Origin: an uncultured Clostridia bacterium
GTDB lineage: Bacteria; Bacillota; Clostridia; TANB77; CAG-508
Assembly (NCBI GenBank): GCA_944386645.1
Contig: CALXBW010000014.1
Coordinates: forward strand, 1-42,605
Reading direction: 5' to 3'
DNA: 42,605 nucleotides
The notes beneath the pieces are model-generated. The model had not been told where the DNA came from. It did not search any database and was given only the letters and a program-made list of their open reading frames with translations. This document shows, one piece after another, positions 16,472 through 23,116 of the stretch (its first letter is position 1; the number at the start of each line of letters is the position of its first letter). Position numbers and translations under genes: made by a program.

Positions 16472-17006
16472 AATTATATCCATCCTTTTTTAAAACTTTT
16501 TCTAATTTCTTTCTTACCCTATATAATGTAATTTTAACCTTGCTTACAGATAAATTTAAATTTTTAGATATTTCTTTAATCTTTTTTCCTTCATAATAAT
16601 ACATAGTAATAATTTTGTATTCTGTATCATTTAATTTCTTTAATTTGTCTAATAGCATATTTTTATTATCTATTTTTTTATATGCATCTTCTGTTTCATT
16701 AGAAAAATCTATTAGATTTTCTTTTAATTCATCTATACTATATTCAAGATGCAATTTTTTATATTTATTCTTTATCAAGTTTTTTGTAATACCTGCAATA
16801 TATGGCTTTATATCAATAGAATAATCTATTTTATCTCTATTTTTCCATATAATAAAAAATACATCTGAAATAATTTCCTCTACATCTTCATTATTTAATT
16901 TTGATTTTGTAAAGTTATCAATTATTGTATATACATATCTACTATAACTTTTTATTAACTTTTCTATACTGAAATCTTCATTATTTTTATTACTATATGT
17001 ATTCAA
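16461..17006 (-). CDS. ECF-type RNA polymerase sigma factor
   Basis: 181 residues: region 2 at about 25-90 (NNEDVEEIISDVFFIIWKNR, KPYIAGITKNLIKNKYKK) and region 4 at about 120-172 (LNDTEYKIITMYYYEGKKIK, EISKNLNLSVSKVKITLYRV). It starts with TTG at 17004-17006, AAGGAG 11 nt upstream; no ATG lies nearby in frame. Downstream is an overlapping small membrane protein, probably its anti-sigma. It is clearly different in sequence from the sigma factor at 2172-2702, so each pair is likely to have its own regulon. Confidence 0.85.
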   Translation of the reverse strand: MNTYSNKNNEDFSIEKLIKSYSRYVYTIIDNFTKSKLNNEDVEEIISDVFFIIWKNRDKIDYSIDIKPYIAGITKNLIKNKYKKLHLEYSIDELKENLIDFSNETEDAYKKIDNKNMLLDKLKKLNDTEYKIITMYYYEGKKIKEISKNLNLSVSKVKITLYRVRKKLEKVLKKDGYNYGE

Positions 17007-17106
17007 TTTAAATTTATCTCCTTAATATCTAATGTCTTACATATATATACTGTATATTTTTCTGTATTTGGTTACATTAAATAATAAAGTTTTAAATTAG
17101 ATATAA

Positions 17107-17802
17107 TTATACTAATAAAATTCCGCCATAATCATATATTAGCTCATCTTCAAATTCTACTAACTCTAAACCATGTTTTTGGATATGGTTTAATATTGTT
17201 TCTCTATTATCCAGATATTTACTATCTCCAAATAAAATAAATTTATTATCAATTATTCCTGAAGCTCCTCCTATAAATCCTTTCATATTAGTTGGTTTTC
17301 CTGATTTATCTAATAATTTTATATTACTTTCATTTACATATAATGCATCAATTCCATTTTCAATTAATTTTTTTGATATTGATTTATCAGAGGTTATACA
17401 AGAATTTTGACTTGTTACAACTATATTACATTTTGTATATCCTTGTTTTACATCAACTTTTTTTAATTTATTATTTTCTATATAATCTAAAATTTTTTTA
17501 TCTGTATATTTAAAATTATGTATAACATAATCACCAATATTAGCAACATTATATTTTATATCAAAAGGATATTTTCTTAATACTTTACTCTCTCCAATTA
17601 CTAAATTTGGTAATTGAATTTCTGTTATATTAGGTGATAAAAAAATTTCATTTTTAATCTTACATATAAAAATATCTACATGAGAAGAAATCTCATCATA
17701 CACCTCTGGATGATAATCTATTTCTATAATATTTAGTCCAAGTTTTTTCAAGTATTCTTTTTCTTTCTTTCTCATTCTTTTATCTATAACTACATATCTC
17801 AT
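17107..17802 (-). CDS. DUF6873-like GME-fold protein
   Basis: 231 residues. The pattern KQGYTKCNIVVTSQNSCITS, DKSI, NESNIKLLD, MKGFIGGASGIIDNKFILFG, then KHGLELVEF resembles the guanidino-modifying-enzyme-fold proteins annotated as DUF6873 in Clostridia. Relatives in that fold act as amidinotransferases or deiminases, but I cannot confirm a full catalytic set and give no reaction. GAGGAG lies 9 nt before the ATG. It appears to be a single gene, diverging from the antisense RNA promoter at 17828. Confidence 0.6.
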   Translation of the reverse strand: MRYVVIDKRMRKKEKEYLKKLGLNIIEIDYHPEVYDEISSHVDIFICKIKNEIFLSPNITEIQLPNLVIGESKVLRKYPFDIKYNVANIGDYVIHNFKYTDKKILDYIENNKLKKVDVKQGYTKCNIVVTSQNSCITSDKSISKKLIENGIDALYVNESNIKLLDKSGKPTNMKGFIGGASGIIDNKFILFGDSKYLDNRETILNHIQKHGLELVEFEDELIYDYGGILLV

Positions 17803-17827
17803 ACTAATCTTTCTCCTCTAAATTTAC

Positions 17828-17856
17828 TTGACAAATACAAATTAGATAAGTATAAT
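17828..17856 (+). promoter_or_regulatory. Consensus promoter of the antisense RNA
   Basis: Plus strand TTGACA (17828-17833), 17-nt spacer, TATAAT (17851-17856): perfect hexamers and spacing, among the strongest in the window. Confidence 0.8.
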
Positions 17857-17862
17857 AAGAAA

Positions 17863-17943
17863 AGGAAATGGAGAAACCACAAACGTGGTTTGCCTGGTTA
17901 TATGTAAAAAACACATCTCCCGGTCAAGACAGATGTGTTTTTT
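17863..17943 (+). ncRNA. Putative ~80-nt antisense RNA (type I antitoxin)
   Basis: It begins about 7 nt after a perfect promoter and ends at the stem-loop 17906-17943 with a T run. It folds into a 7-bp hairpin (AAACCAC / GTGGTTT) plus the terminator. It is convergent with the 40-codon membrane peptide mRNA and complementary to its 3' end. In addition its AAACCACA can pair with TGTGGTTT in the peptide mRNA leader. The 64-codon ORF that overlaps this RNA has no proper ribosome binding site and is treated as spurious. Confidence 0.65.
17906..17943. terminator. Bidirectional terminator shared by antisense RNA and toxin mRNA
   Basis: 13-bp stem (17906-17918 / 17931-17943) around a 12-nt loop, with A6 on one side and T8 on the other, so it would terminate from both strands. 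It lies 7 bp beyond the stop of the peptide gene. Confidence 0.8.
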
Positions 17944-17950
17944 TTATTGG

Positions 17951-18073
17951 TTATTTTTGTTTGCTAATAATTACAACTATTGCTATAATTAAGGCAAACG
18001 TAATGATAGTTACCGATACTAGACCAGCCAAAAGTAATTTATTTATTATTAACATTGCTTGATTTTCTATCAT
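17951..18073 (-). CDS. 40-residue hydrophobic peptide, probable type I toxin
   Basis: Reads MIENQAMLIINKLLLAGLVS then a continuous membrane segment rich in I, V and A, ending ISKQK. It is one transmembrane helix with a short charged tail, the build of type I toxins and holin-like peptides. The ribosome binding site is exceptionally strong (GAGGAGGTGA, 6 nt from the ATG) but can be hidden by the leader hairpin at 18082-18100. The gene has its own promoter (18139-18167) and a convergent antisense RNA. Toxicity is inferred, not shown. Family not identified. Confidence 0.7.
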   Translation of the reverse strand: MIENQAMLIINKLLLAGLVSVTIITFALIIAIVVIISKQK

Positions 18074-18081
18074 ACGCCTCA

Positions 18082-18100
18082 CCTCCTCTTATGTAGGAGG
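18082..18100 (-). promoter_or_regulatory. Shine-Dalgarno-sequestering hairpin in toxin mRNA leader
   Basis: In the mRNA, CCTCC (18096-18100 on the plus strand as GGAGG) pairs with GGAGG of the ribosome binding site (18082-18086) across a 9-nt loop, with further possible pairing by flanking GC bases. It would block initiation until refolding or processing, a common trait of type I toxin mRNAs. Confidence 0.6.
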
Positions 18101-18138
18101 CAAACCACATCTGCTTATTCTCATTTCCTATGTTGTTT

Positions 18139-18167
18139 AGTATATATAATTTTCTTACAAATTACAA
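18139..18167 (-). promoter_or_regulatory. Promoter of the toxin mRNA
   Basis: Minus strand TTGTAA (18162-18167), 17-nt spacer, TATACT (18139-18144). It gives a leader of about 60 nt beginning near AGGAAATGAG. Confidence 0.6.
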
Positions 18168-18223
18168 GTAAACAAAACATATTTTTGCTATTATTTTAGT
18201 TATTCATACAAGTATCTTTTTAA

Positions 18224-18374
18224 AAGGAAAAAATAATGTACTTTTTATGAAGTAACAATTCGTGGGGACCAGCAAGCTACAGTCTGTTATATATTAATTC
18301 ATGTTATTTATATATTATATTACAGACTGTGTGATGCTGGGAGTTACAAATAAAAAATACATTATTTTTTCCTT
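18224..18374. other. Large hairpin element A (151 nt)
   Basis: A 17-bp perfect A/T-rich outer stem (18224-18240 / 18358-18374) continues with a CTTTTTAT / ATAAAAA segment, GTAAC/GTTAC, an asymmetric bulge AATTCGTGGGGA, CCAGCA/TGCTGG, ACAGTCTGT/ACAGACTGT and an A/T inner arm. Almost the whole element is paired. It lies between the toxin promoter and the DUF2798 gene promoter and encodes no protein. It could be a structured RNA, a double-stranded-RNA-like hairpin or a miniature transposable element. Confidence 0.6.
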
Positions 18375-18425
18375 GTCACGTAAAATTAGACTTGACTAAT
18401 TACTATTATTAAAATTTTTTTATTT

Positions 18426-18459
18426 TTGACTTACATAATTTTTTTAATTATGGTATAAT
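18426..18459 (+). promoter_or_regulatory. Promoter of the DUF2798 gene
   Basis: Extended -10 TGGTATAAT (TATAAT at 18454-18459) with TTGACT at 18426-18431; the spacing is 22 nt to TATAAT, or 17 nt to TATGGT. Transcription would begin near 18466. Confidence 0.5.
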
Positions 18460-18465
18460 TTTTTA

Positions 18466-18520
18466 GTCAGCGTGTAGCTTTAATTGCGTAAATCCAGTTG
18501 AAGTTCACGCAATTTTTATG
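18466..18520 (+). promoter_or_regulatory. Putative attenuator / riboswitch-like leader
   Basis: Two hairpins that cannot coexist. Fold 1 pairs GCGTG (18470-18474) with CACGC (18506-18510), and CTTTAA (18478-18483) with TTGAAG (18498-18503). Fold 2 pairs AATTGCGT (18482-18489) with ACGCAATT (18507-18514) and is followed by TTTTT, like a terminator. Choice between them could control the DUF2798 gene. The ligand is unknown and it matches no riboswitch class I know. Confidence 0.45.
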
Positions 18521-18546
18521 TAAAAAAATAAGGAAGGAGATATTTT

Positions 18547-19029
18547 ATGCCAACAAACAAAAAAGAAGGATTATTATATGGAATTTGTATGTGCTTTATA
18601 ATGGCTTATGGAATGGCTTTACTTAATATTTCTATTAATATGAACGGACTTAATTTTGATTCTGTACTAGCTACATCAAAAGCTTTTCCTATGATTTTTG
18701 TAATAGCTTTTATTATTGAAAATACTGTTGTTCATTTTCTAAGCCAAAAACTAGTTGCTAAATTTACTAGACGTAATGACAGCCAAAATGCACATATATT
18801 ATTTAATTCATTTTTTATTGTAACAATGATGTCTATTATTATGACAATTATAGGTGGGTTATTAAGTCATGGAAATATTGTTAGTGTATTAAGTAATTTC
18901 TTTTCAACTTGGCCTAGAAACTTTTGTGCTGCTTTATTTTTAAACTTATTAATAGCAGGACCTATAAGTAGATTTATTTTATCAAAATATAAATCAGTTG
19001 TAGAAGTAAGAAACAGCATCAATGATTAA
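18547..19029 (+). CDS. DUF2798-family membrane protein
   Basis: 160 residues with four predicted membrane segments arranged as two similar halves: EGLLYGICMCFIMAYGMALL and FPMIFVIAFIIENTVVHFL, then FFIVTMMSIIMTIIGGLLSH and WPRNFCAALFLNLLIAGPIS. The repeated pattern and the P-R/P-I-S helix ends resemble DUF2798 proteins, of unknown function. GGAAGGAG lies before the ATG. It is the only complete plus-strand protein gene seen in the window, and its leader carries alternative hairpins. Its terminator overlaps the stop codon. Confidence 0.75.
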   Translation: MPTNKKEGLLYGICMCFIMAYGMALLNISINMNGLNFDSVLATSKAFPMIFVIAFIIENTVVHFLSQKLVAKFTRRNDSQNAHILFNSFFIVTMMSIIMTIIGGLLSHGNIVSVLSNFFSTWPRNFCAALFLNLLIAGPISRFILSKYKSVVEVRNSIND

Positions 19030-19040
19030 TGCTGTTTCTT
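19008..19040 (+). terminator. Intrinsic terminator of the DUF2798 gene
   Basis: 12-bp stem AAGAAACAGCAT / ATGCTGTTTCTT; the first arm lies in the last codons and the second begins at the stop codon. It is followed by TTGTTCTT. Confidence 0.75.
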
Positions 19041-19075
19041 TTGTTCTTACGTTATATTCTCTTTATTTCTAATAG

Positions 19076-19173
19076 AAAAATTAATATATTATTTTTGAAA
19101 GTCGAGGTAGTTGTACATCGTATGCTCATACTTGCGGAGCATGTGAGACCGAAAAAATAATATATTAATTTTT
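19076..19173. other. Large hairpin element B (98 nt)
   Basis: 21-bp perfect A/T outer stem (19076-19096 / 19153-19173) enclosing a GC-richer 56-nt core with GGT/ACC and ATGCTC/GAGCAT pairs. It sits between convergent genes (DUF2798 and guanine deaminase), after the DUF2798 terminator. The structured core is more than a terminator needs. Sequence unrelated to element A, but similar in plan. Confidence 0.55.
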
Positions 19174-19180
19174 GATAACT

Positions 19181-19642
19181 TTAATATATAGTTCCATTAT
19201 CTTCTTTATATTTTTCAAATAATTTAATACATTCATCTCTGTCCATCTGTGTACTATTTAATATAGATTCATTTTTCCCATCAAAATACTCATAAATCAT
19301 ATCATCTCTAAACCCAATATTTGCAGCATCCTTTTTATCACATCCGTAATATATTTTTGAAATATTTGCCCAAATTATTGCAGATAAACACATTGGACAT
19401 GGCTCACAAGATGTATATAAAATACATTTTGATAAATCATATGTTTTTAATTTTCTACATGCTTCTCTTATTGCTTGAATTTCAGCATGTGCTGTTGGGT
19501 CATTATTTTTTAATACTTGATTATTAGCTACAGATATTATATTTCCCTCACTATCTGTTATAACTGCTCCAAATGGTCCTCCTTCATTATGTGCTAATCC
19601 ATATTCTGCTTGCTCTTTTGCTAACTTCATATAACTATCCAT
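19181..19642 (-). CDS. guaD: Guanine deaminase-like nucleoside/purine deaminase
   Basis: A 153-residue cytidine-deaminase-fold enzyme. Zinc site: HAEIQAIREAC (catalytic H-A-E) and SCEPCPMC. The strings GGPFGAVI, NDPTAHAE, CILYTSCEPCPMCLSAI and the C-terminal NIGFRDDMIYEY correspond closely to the B. subtilis-type guanine deaminase, which converts guanine to xanthine; tRNA adenosine deaminases (TadA) differ at these positions. AAGGAG lies before the ATG. It begins 5 nt after the flavin reductase stop, so they share an operon. Confidence 0.82.
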   Translation of the reverse strand: MDSYMKLAKEQAEYGLAHNEGGPFGAVITDSEGNIISVANNQVLKNNDPTAHAEIQAIREACRKLKTYDLSKCILYTSCEPCPMCLSAIIWANISKIYYGCDKKDAANIGFRDDMIYEYFDGKNESILNSTQMDRDECIKLFEKYKEDNGTIY

Positions 19643-19647
19643 ATATT

Positions 19648-20169
19648 TTATTCTCCTTTTTCTTTATTATATGTTGATGCTTTAGGTGGTGTTTTTCCTT
19701 TTATTACGCTATGATAATACTCATATGTCATTGGTGTTAAAGCTTCATCTAAAAACTCTCCATCTTGCATTTCTAATACAAACAAATCATGTGTACCTGA
19801 ATCTATTATATCTATTACATCACATTCCATATATGCAACAATATTTTCAGTGATAATTGGTATATTATTTTTTCCTATTTTATATTCTGTACCTTCTAGT
19901 TTATTATTATCTCTTCCTGAACGGAAACCAAATCTTCCTATCTCTAGCATATCAGCTTTATTAGATAATATTGATATATTTATTTTCTTACTTTCTTTTA
20001 CTAAACTATTAGTATAATTATCTTTATTTATTGCTACTATTAATTTTGGTTTATTTTCCGCTGTTATTTGTGTAACAGTATTTACTATACATGCCGAAAA
20101 TTTTTCTCCCGATTTTGAACTTACTATATACATTCCATAACTTAATTTAAATAATACTTTATTATCCAT
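19648..20169 (-). CDS. Flavin reductase-domain protein
   Basis: 173 residues of the FMN-binding split-barrel flavin reductase family: SYGMYIVSSKSGEKFSACIV, NTVTQITAENKPKLIVAINK, GRFGFRSGRDNNKL, and DSGTHDLFVLEMQDGEFL. The end EYYHSVIKGKTPPKASTY is exactly where high-molecular-weight rubredoxins pass into their rubredoxin domain, which is missing here. It may therefore pair with a separate rubredoxin or with the rubredoxin fusion at 7929-9341. GAGGTG precedes the ATG. Co-transcribed with guanine deaminase; the link between them is unclear. Confidence 0.82.
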   Translation of the reverse strand: MDNKVLFKLSYGMYIVSSKSGEKFSACIVNTVTQITAENKPKLIVAINKDNYTNSLVKESKKINISILSNKADMLEIGRFGFRSGRDNNKLEGTEYKIGKNNIPIITENIVAYMECDVIDIIDSGTHDLFVLEMQDGEFLDEALTPMTYEYYHSVIKGKTPPKASTYNKEKGE

Positions 20170-20237
20170 TTTTTCACCTCTTTTGTATTATATCATAATT
20201 GTGTATACAAACAAATTACATTTTTTTGACAAATATT

Positions 20238-20285
20238 AAATATGGAGAACATGTATATTATAATAACATATTGTTCCCCATATTT
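20238..20285 (-). terminator. Terminator of rho
   Basis: Stem AAATATGGAGAACA / TGTTCCCCATATTT (14 bp with one mismatch), directly after the rho stop at 20292. Confidence 0.7.
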
Positions 20286-20291
20286 TATTTA

Positions 20292-21575
20292 TTACTTTAA
20301 ACTTTTATCTATTAAATCTATGAACTCTTCATTATTTTTTGTTGATATTATTTTACTAATTAATTGCTCTGTCATATCAGCTGTAGACATATTATTCATA
20401 GTTTTTCTCAATAAATACAACGTTTCTAGCTCTTTTTTTGATAACAATAAATCTTCTCTTCTAGTTCCAGATTTATTTATATCTATAGCTGGGAAGATTC
20501 TTTTTTCTGATAGTTTTCTATCTAAGTGAACCTCCATATTTCCTGTACCCTTAAATTCTTCAAATATAACATCATCCATTTTACTTCCAGTTTCTATTAA
20601 AGCAGTTGCAAGGATTGTCAAACTACCTGCATTTTCAGTGTTTCTAGCTGCTCCAAAAAATCTTTTTGGTTTATGTAATGCATTTGGATCTAATCCACCT
20701 GATAAAGTTCTTCCTGATGTAGGAATAACTAAATTATATGCTCTTGCAAGTCTTGTTATACTATCTAATAAAACTACAACATCTTTATTTTGCTCAGTTA
20801 ATCTTTTCGCTCTTTCTAATACCATTTCTGCAACTTTAACATGATGTTCAGGCAATTCATCAAATGTAGAATATATTACATCTCCTTTAATAGATCTCCT
20901 CATGTCTGTTACTTCTTCTGGTCTTTCATCTATTAACAAAACAATTAATTCTACTTCTGGATTATTAGTAGTTATACTATTAGCTATTTTTTTCAAAATA
21001 GTTGTTTTACCTGCTTTAGGTGGTGCAACAATCATTCCTCTTTGCCCTTTTCCTATTGGTGATAATAAATCAATTAATCTCATAGTATACTCATTAGGTG
21101 TTGTTTCAAGTTTTAATCTTTCATTTGGATATATTGGTATTAATTCATCAAAAGAAGGTCTTTTCATAGAAGCCTCAGGATGTTCATCATTAACTTCTCC
21201 TACATATATAAGTGCAGGGAATTTCTCTTCCTCTTTTGGCATTCTAGATATTCCTTTTATCTTATCTCCTGTCTCTAATCTAAATCTTCTAATTTGTACA
21301 GGTGATACATATACATCCTTTGGACTAGGTAAATAATTGTCTCCTCTTAAAAATCCATATCCATCTGGTAGAACTTCTAATATTCCTTCTATTATTTCGT
21401 CTCCTTCATTTGTTAATTTATATGAATTTACGCCATCATCAATTTTATTATCTCCATTTGTTTTTTCCTTCAAAACTTCTATTAATTCACTTTTAGATAA
21501 TTTTGAAATGTTCGTTATATTATTTTCTTTAGCTATTTTTTTTAATTCCGTAAGTGTTAAATCATTATATTCCAT
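20292..21575 (-). CDS. rho: Transcription termination factor Rho
   Basis: 427 residues. N-terminal helical part ([20 protein letters not shown]), cold-shock-type RNA-binding domain ([20 protein letters not shown]), and RecA-type ATPase with Walker [12 protein letters not shown], Walker [18 protein letters not shown]-loop [20 protein letters not shown] and R-loop region [20 protein letters not shown]. It is a hexameric RNA-dependent helicase that ends transcription. Of two adjacent ATGs (21578, 21575) the second is better spaced from AAGGAG. Transcribed alone. Length is normal for Firmicutes. Confidence 0.97.
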   Translation of the reverse strand: MEYNDLTLTELKKIAKENNITNISKLSKSELIEVLKEKTNGDNKIDDGVNSYKLTNEGDEIIEGILEVLPDGYGFLRGDNYLPSPKDVYVSPVQIRRFRLETGDKIKGISRMPKEEEKFPALIYVGEVNDEHPEASMKRPSFDELIPIYPNERLKLETTPNEYTMRLIDLLSPIGKGQRGMIVAPPKAGKTTILKKIANSITTNNPEVELIVLLIDERPEEVTDMRRSIKGDVIYSTFDELPEHHVKVAEMVLERAKRLTEQNKDVVVLLDSITRLARAYNLVIPTSGRTLSGGLDPNALHKPKRFFGAARNTENAGSLTILATALIETGSKMDDVIFEEFKGTGNMEVHLDRKLSEKRIFPAIDINKSGTRREDLLLSKKELETLYLLRKTMNNMSTADMTEQLISKIISTKNNEEFIDLIDKSLK

Positions 21576-21742
21576 CATATCTCCTTCTTAACTAATAATT
21601 ATATACTAAAATAAATATTAATTTTTTATTTATTATATAACTCATGTATTTACATAAAATAATTTTACTTGAAGTGGAATTTTGTAACACAAAAATTTAT
21701 ATTTAATTTTATTTTTTATGGGGATTTATAATTTCATGACTC

Positions 21743-21770
21743 AAAAAAACTATACAAATATATGTATAGT
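21743..21770 (-). terminator. Terminator after the yabP-yabQ-divIC cluster
   Basis: 8-bp stem ACTATACA / TGTATAGT, followed on the minus strand by six or more T; it touches the divIC stop codon. Confidence 0.75.
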
Positions 21771-22051
21771 TAGTTATATATTTTATATATTCTTTCATTT
21801 GGCAAATACATATCTAATTTTTCTCTAGCTATTTGTTCTATATATTCTGGCGAATTTATATTATCTTTCATTGCTATTAAAGTCTCTTTATATTCAGTTT
21901 CTTGTTTTATTTGAGCTGCATAATATTCTTGATTAGCTTTGTATGCATTTAAAGTTTTTTGTTGATTTATAAATATGCATGCAACATATATAAATATGAC
22001 AATAAAAAATATTCTCTTATAATTTTTCTTAATATTAATTCTTTTTTTCAT
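21770..22051 (-). CDS. divIC: Septum formation initiator (DivIC/FtsB family)
   Basis: 93 residues: a basic cytoplasmic N-terminus (KKRINIKKNYKR), one membrane segment (IFFIVIFIYVACIFI), an extracytoplasmic coiled coil (about 30-65) and the conserved end SPEYIEQIAREKLDMYLPNE RIY. It belongs to the divisome subcomplex with FtsL and DivIB. In Bacilli and Clostridia divIC follows yabP and yabQ, as here, which supports the call. GGAG lies 7 nt before the ATG. Confidence 0.85.
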   Translation of the reverse strand: MKKRINIKKNYKRIFFIVIFIYVACIFINQQKTLNAYKANQEYYAAQIKQETEYKETLIAMKDNINSPEYIEQIAREKLDMYLPNERIYKIYN

Positions 22052-22097
22052 GTAAATTACTCCACTAAAATACTTATATATTATATATTCTACAAAA

Positions 22098-22592
22098 CTA
22101 AGTAAATTCCTTCTTACTTTTCCCTTTTTCTACATTATTTTTATATAGTTTTTTTACAATATTTTTAATTGATTTTTTTACATTTATATATCCAAAAAAT
22201 ATTGGTTTAAAAATTAATTTTCGCAATATCTTAAAAATAATTTTTAAAGGATATATAATAAATTTATCTATCATTATTTTTATTATATTTATCATTTTTA
22301 CACAAAATTTTATAAAATATTTACTTATTGTTAATATATATATTAATATTCCTATTAATGCTCCTATGAAAATATATAAACGTATTTCTCCATTATTATA
22401 TGTAAAAATAGTATATGCGAATAATATACAAGTTATAAGCCAGAACAACACATCTTCTATATAAGTTACCATATCTGGTGTTTTAAAACTTTTTCGTAAT
22501 ATTCTAAATATATCAAATATAATTCCAATAATAATCCCACAGATAATAAATATAAAAAATATATTCATCTGTTCTAAAAAAAGTGCATTCAT
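22098..22592 (-). CDS. yabQ: Spore cortex biosynthesis protein YabQ
   Basis: About 164 residues with four to five membrane helices in the first half (FFIFIICGIIIGIIFDIFRI, YIEDVLFWLITCILFAYTIF, EIRLYIFIGALIGILIYILT) and a long lysine-rich C-terminal tail. The IFDIFRI…D…FW…F.Y…G.IR.YIF.G pattern is that of YabQ, needed for spore cortex formation under SigE in Bacillus. It starts 9-12 nt after yabP; the second of two ATGs is better spaced from AGGAG. It indicates an endospore former. Confidence 0.88.
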   Translation of the reverse strand: MNALFLEQMNIFFIFIICGIIIGIIFDIFRILRKSFKTPDMVTYIEDVLFWLITCILFAYTIFTYNNGEIRLYIFIGALIGILIYILTISKYFIKFCVKMINIIKIMIDKFIIYPLKIIFKILRKLIFKPIFFGYINVKKSIKNIVKKLYKNNVEKGKSKKEFT

Positions 22593-22604
22593 CATAAACT
22601 CCTA

Positions 22605-22901
22605 TTATTTAAATATTTTTCCAAGAATAGAACTACTTTTTTTATTTTCATCTTTTTGAGAATATGAAAGCGAATTAATTTCTCCTTCTAATATTACATC
22701 AGATGTATCTATGCTTAATTTGTTTATCCTTATATCTTCTCCTTTTATATTTAATAAGCCTAAATCTGTTTCAAGAATGACTATTTGGTCATCAAAGCTT
22801 AAGACATCTAAAACACCAGATATAGTTAATTTATTTCTATTTTCTAAAACAATATTTTGAATAACACTATTTGCTATTGTTTTTCTTTCATCTATATTCA
22901 T
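22605..22901 (-). CDS. yabP: Sporulation protein YabP
   Basis: 98 residues: ENRNKLTISGVLDVLSFDDQ, IVILETDLGLLNIKGEDIRI, NKLSIDTSDVILEGEINSLS. This is the all-beta YabP fold, with the LxIxGxxxVxSFDE motif in near-standard form. In Bacillus it acts with YabQ and SpoIVA/SafA in coat and cortex assembly. GGGAGG lies before the ATG. First gene of the yabP-yabQ-divIC run; the 215 bp upstream holds no clear SigA promoter, consistent with a sporulation sigma. Confidence 0.88.
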   Translation of the reverse strand: MNIDERKTIANSVIQNIVLENRNKLTISGVLDVLSFDDQIVILETDLGLLNIKGEDIRINKLSIDTSDVILEGEINSLSYSQKDENKKSSSILGKIFK

Positions 22902-23075
22902 TTTAACCTCCCATACAATAAATTAATTACTATACTGTATATATATTCACATCTTGTCTTTTTTAGAACAATATTTATTTAGATTTAATATGATTTCAAT
23001 ATATTTATATGAAACTACACTTTAAAACATTTACTTATATTGTATAAATTTTTTCAATACTTATATCAAAGAAAA

Positions 23076-23113
23076 AATAAGGCAAATATAAAATTAATTA
23101 TATCTGCCTTATT
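23076..23113 (-). terminator. Terminator of the aspartate kinase gene
   Basis: Stem AATAAGGCA / TGCCTTATT with an A/T inner arm, followed on the minus strand by TTTTTTC, just after the stop at 23117. Confidence 0.75.
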
Positions 23114-23116
23114 AAG

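Noticed and set aside
17868-18062. 64-codon plus-strand ORF over the antisense RNA and toxin gene
   Set aside because: AAAGG lies too close to the ATG, the frame spans a strong terminator and runs antisense to the better-supported 40-codon gene.
18224-18374. Retron non-coding RNA
   Set aside because: The long stem is suggestive, but no reverse transcriptase gene and no conserved branching region were found in the window.
18466-18546. PreQ1, fluoride, THF or guanidine riboswitch
   Set aside because: None of the conserved cores that I know for these classes is present.
20902-21591. Long plus-strand ORFs inside rho
   Set aside because: Antisense openness caused by the codon use of rho; no ribosome binding sites.
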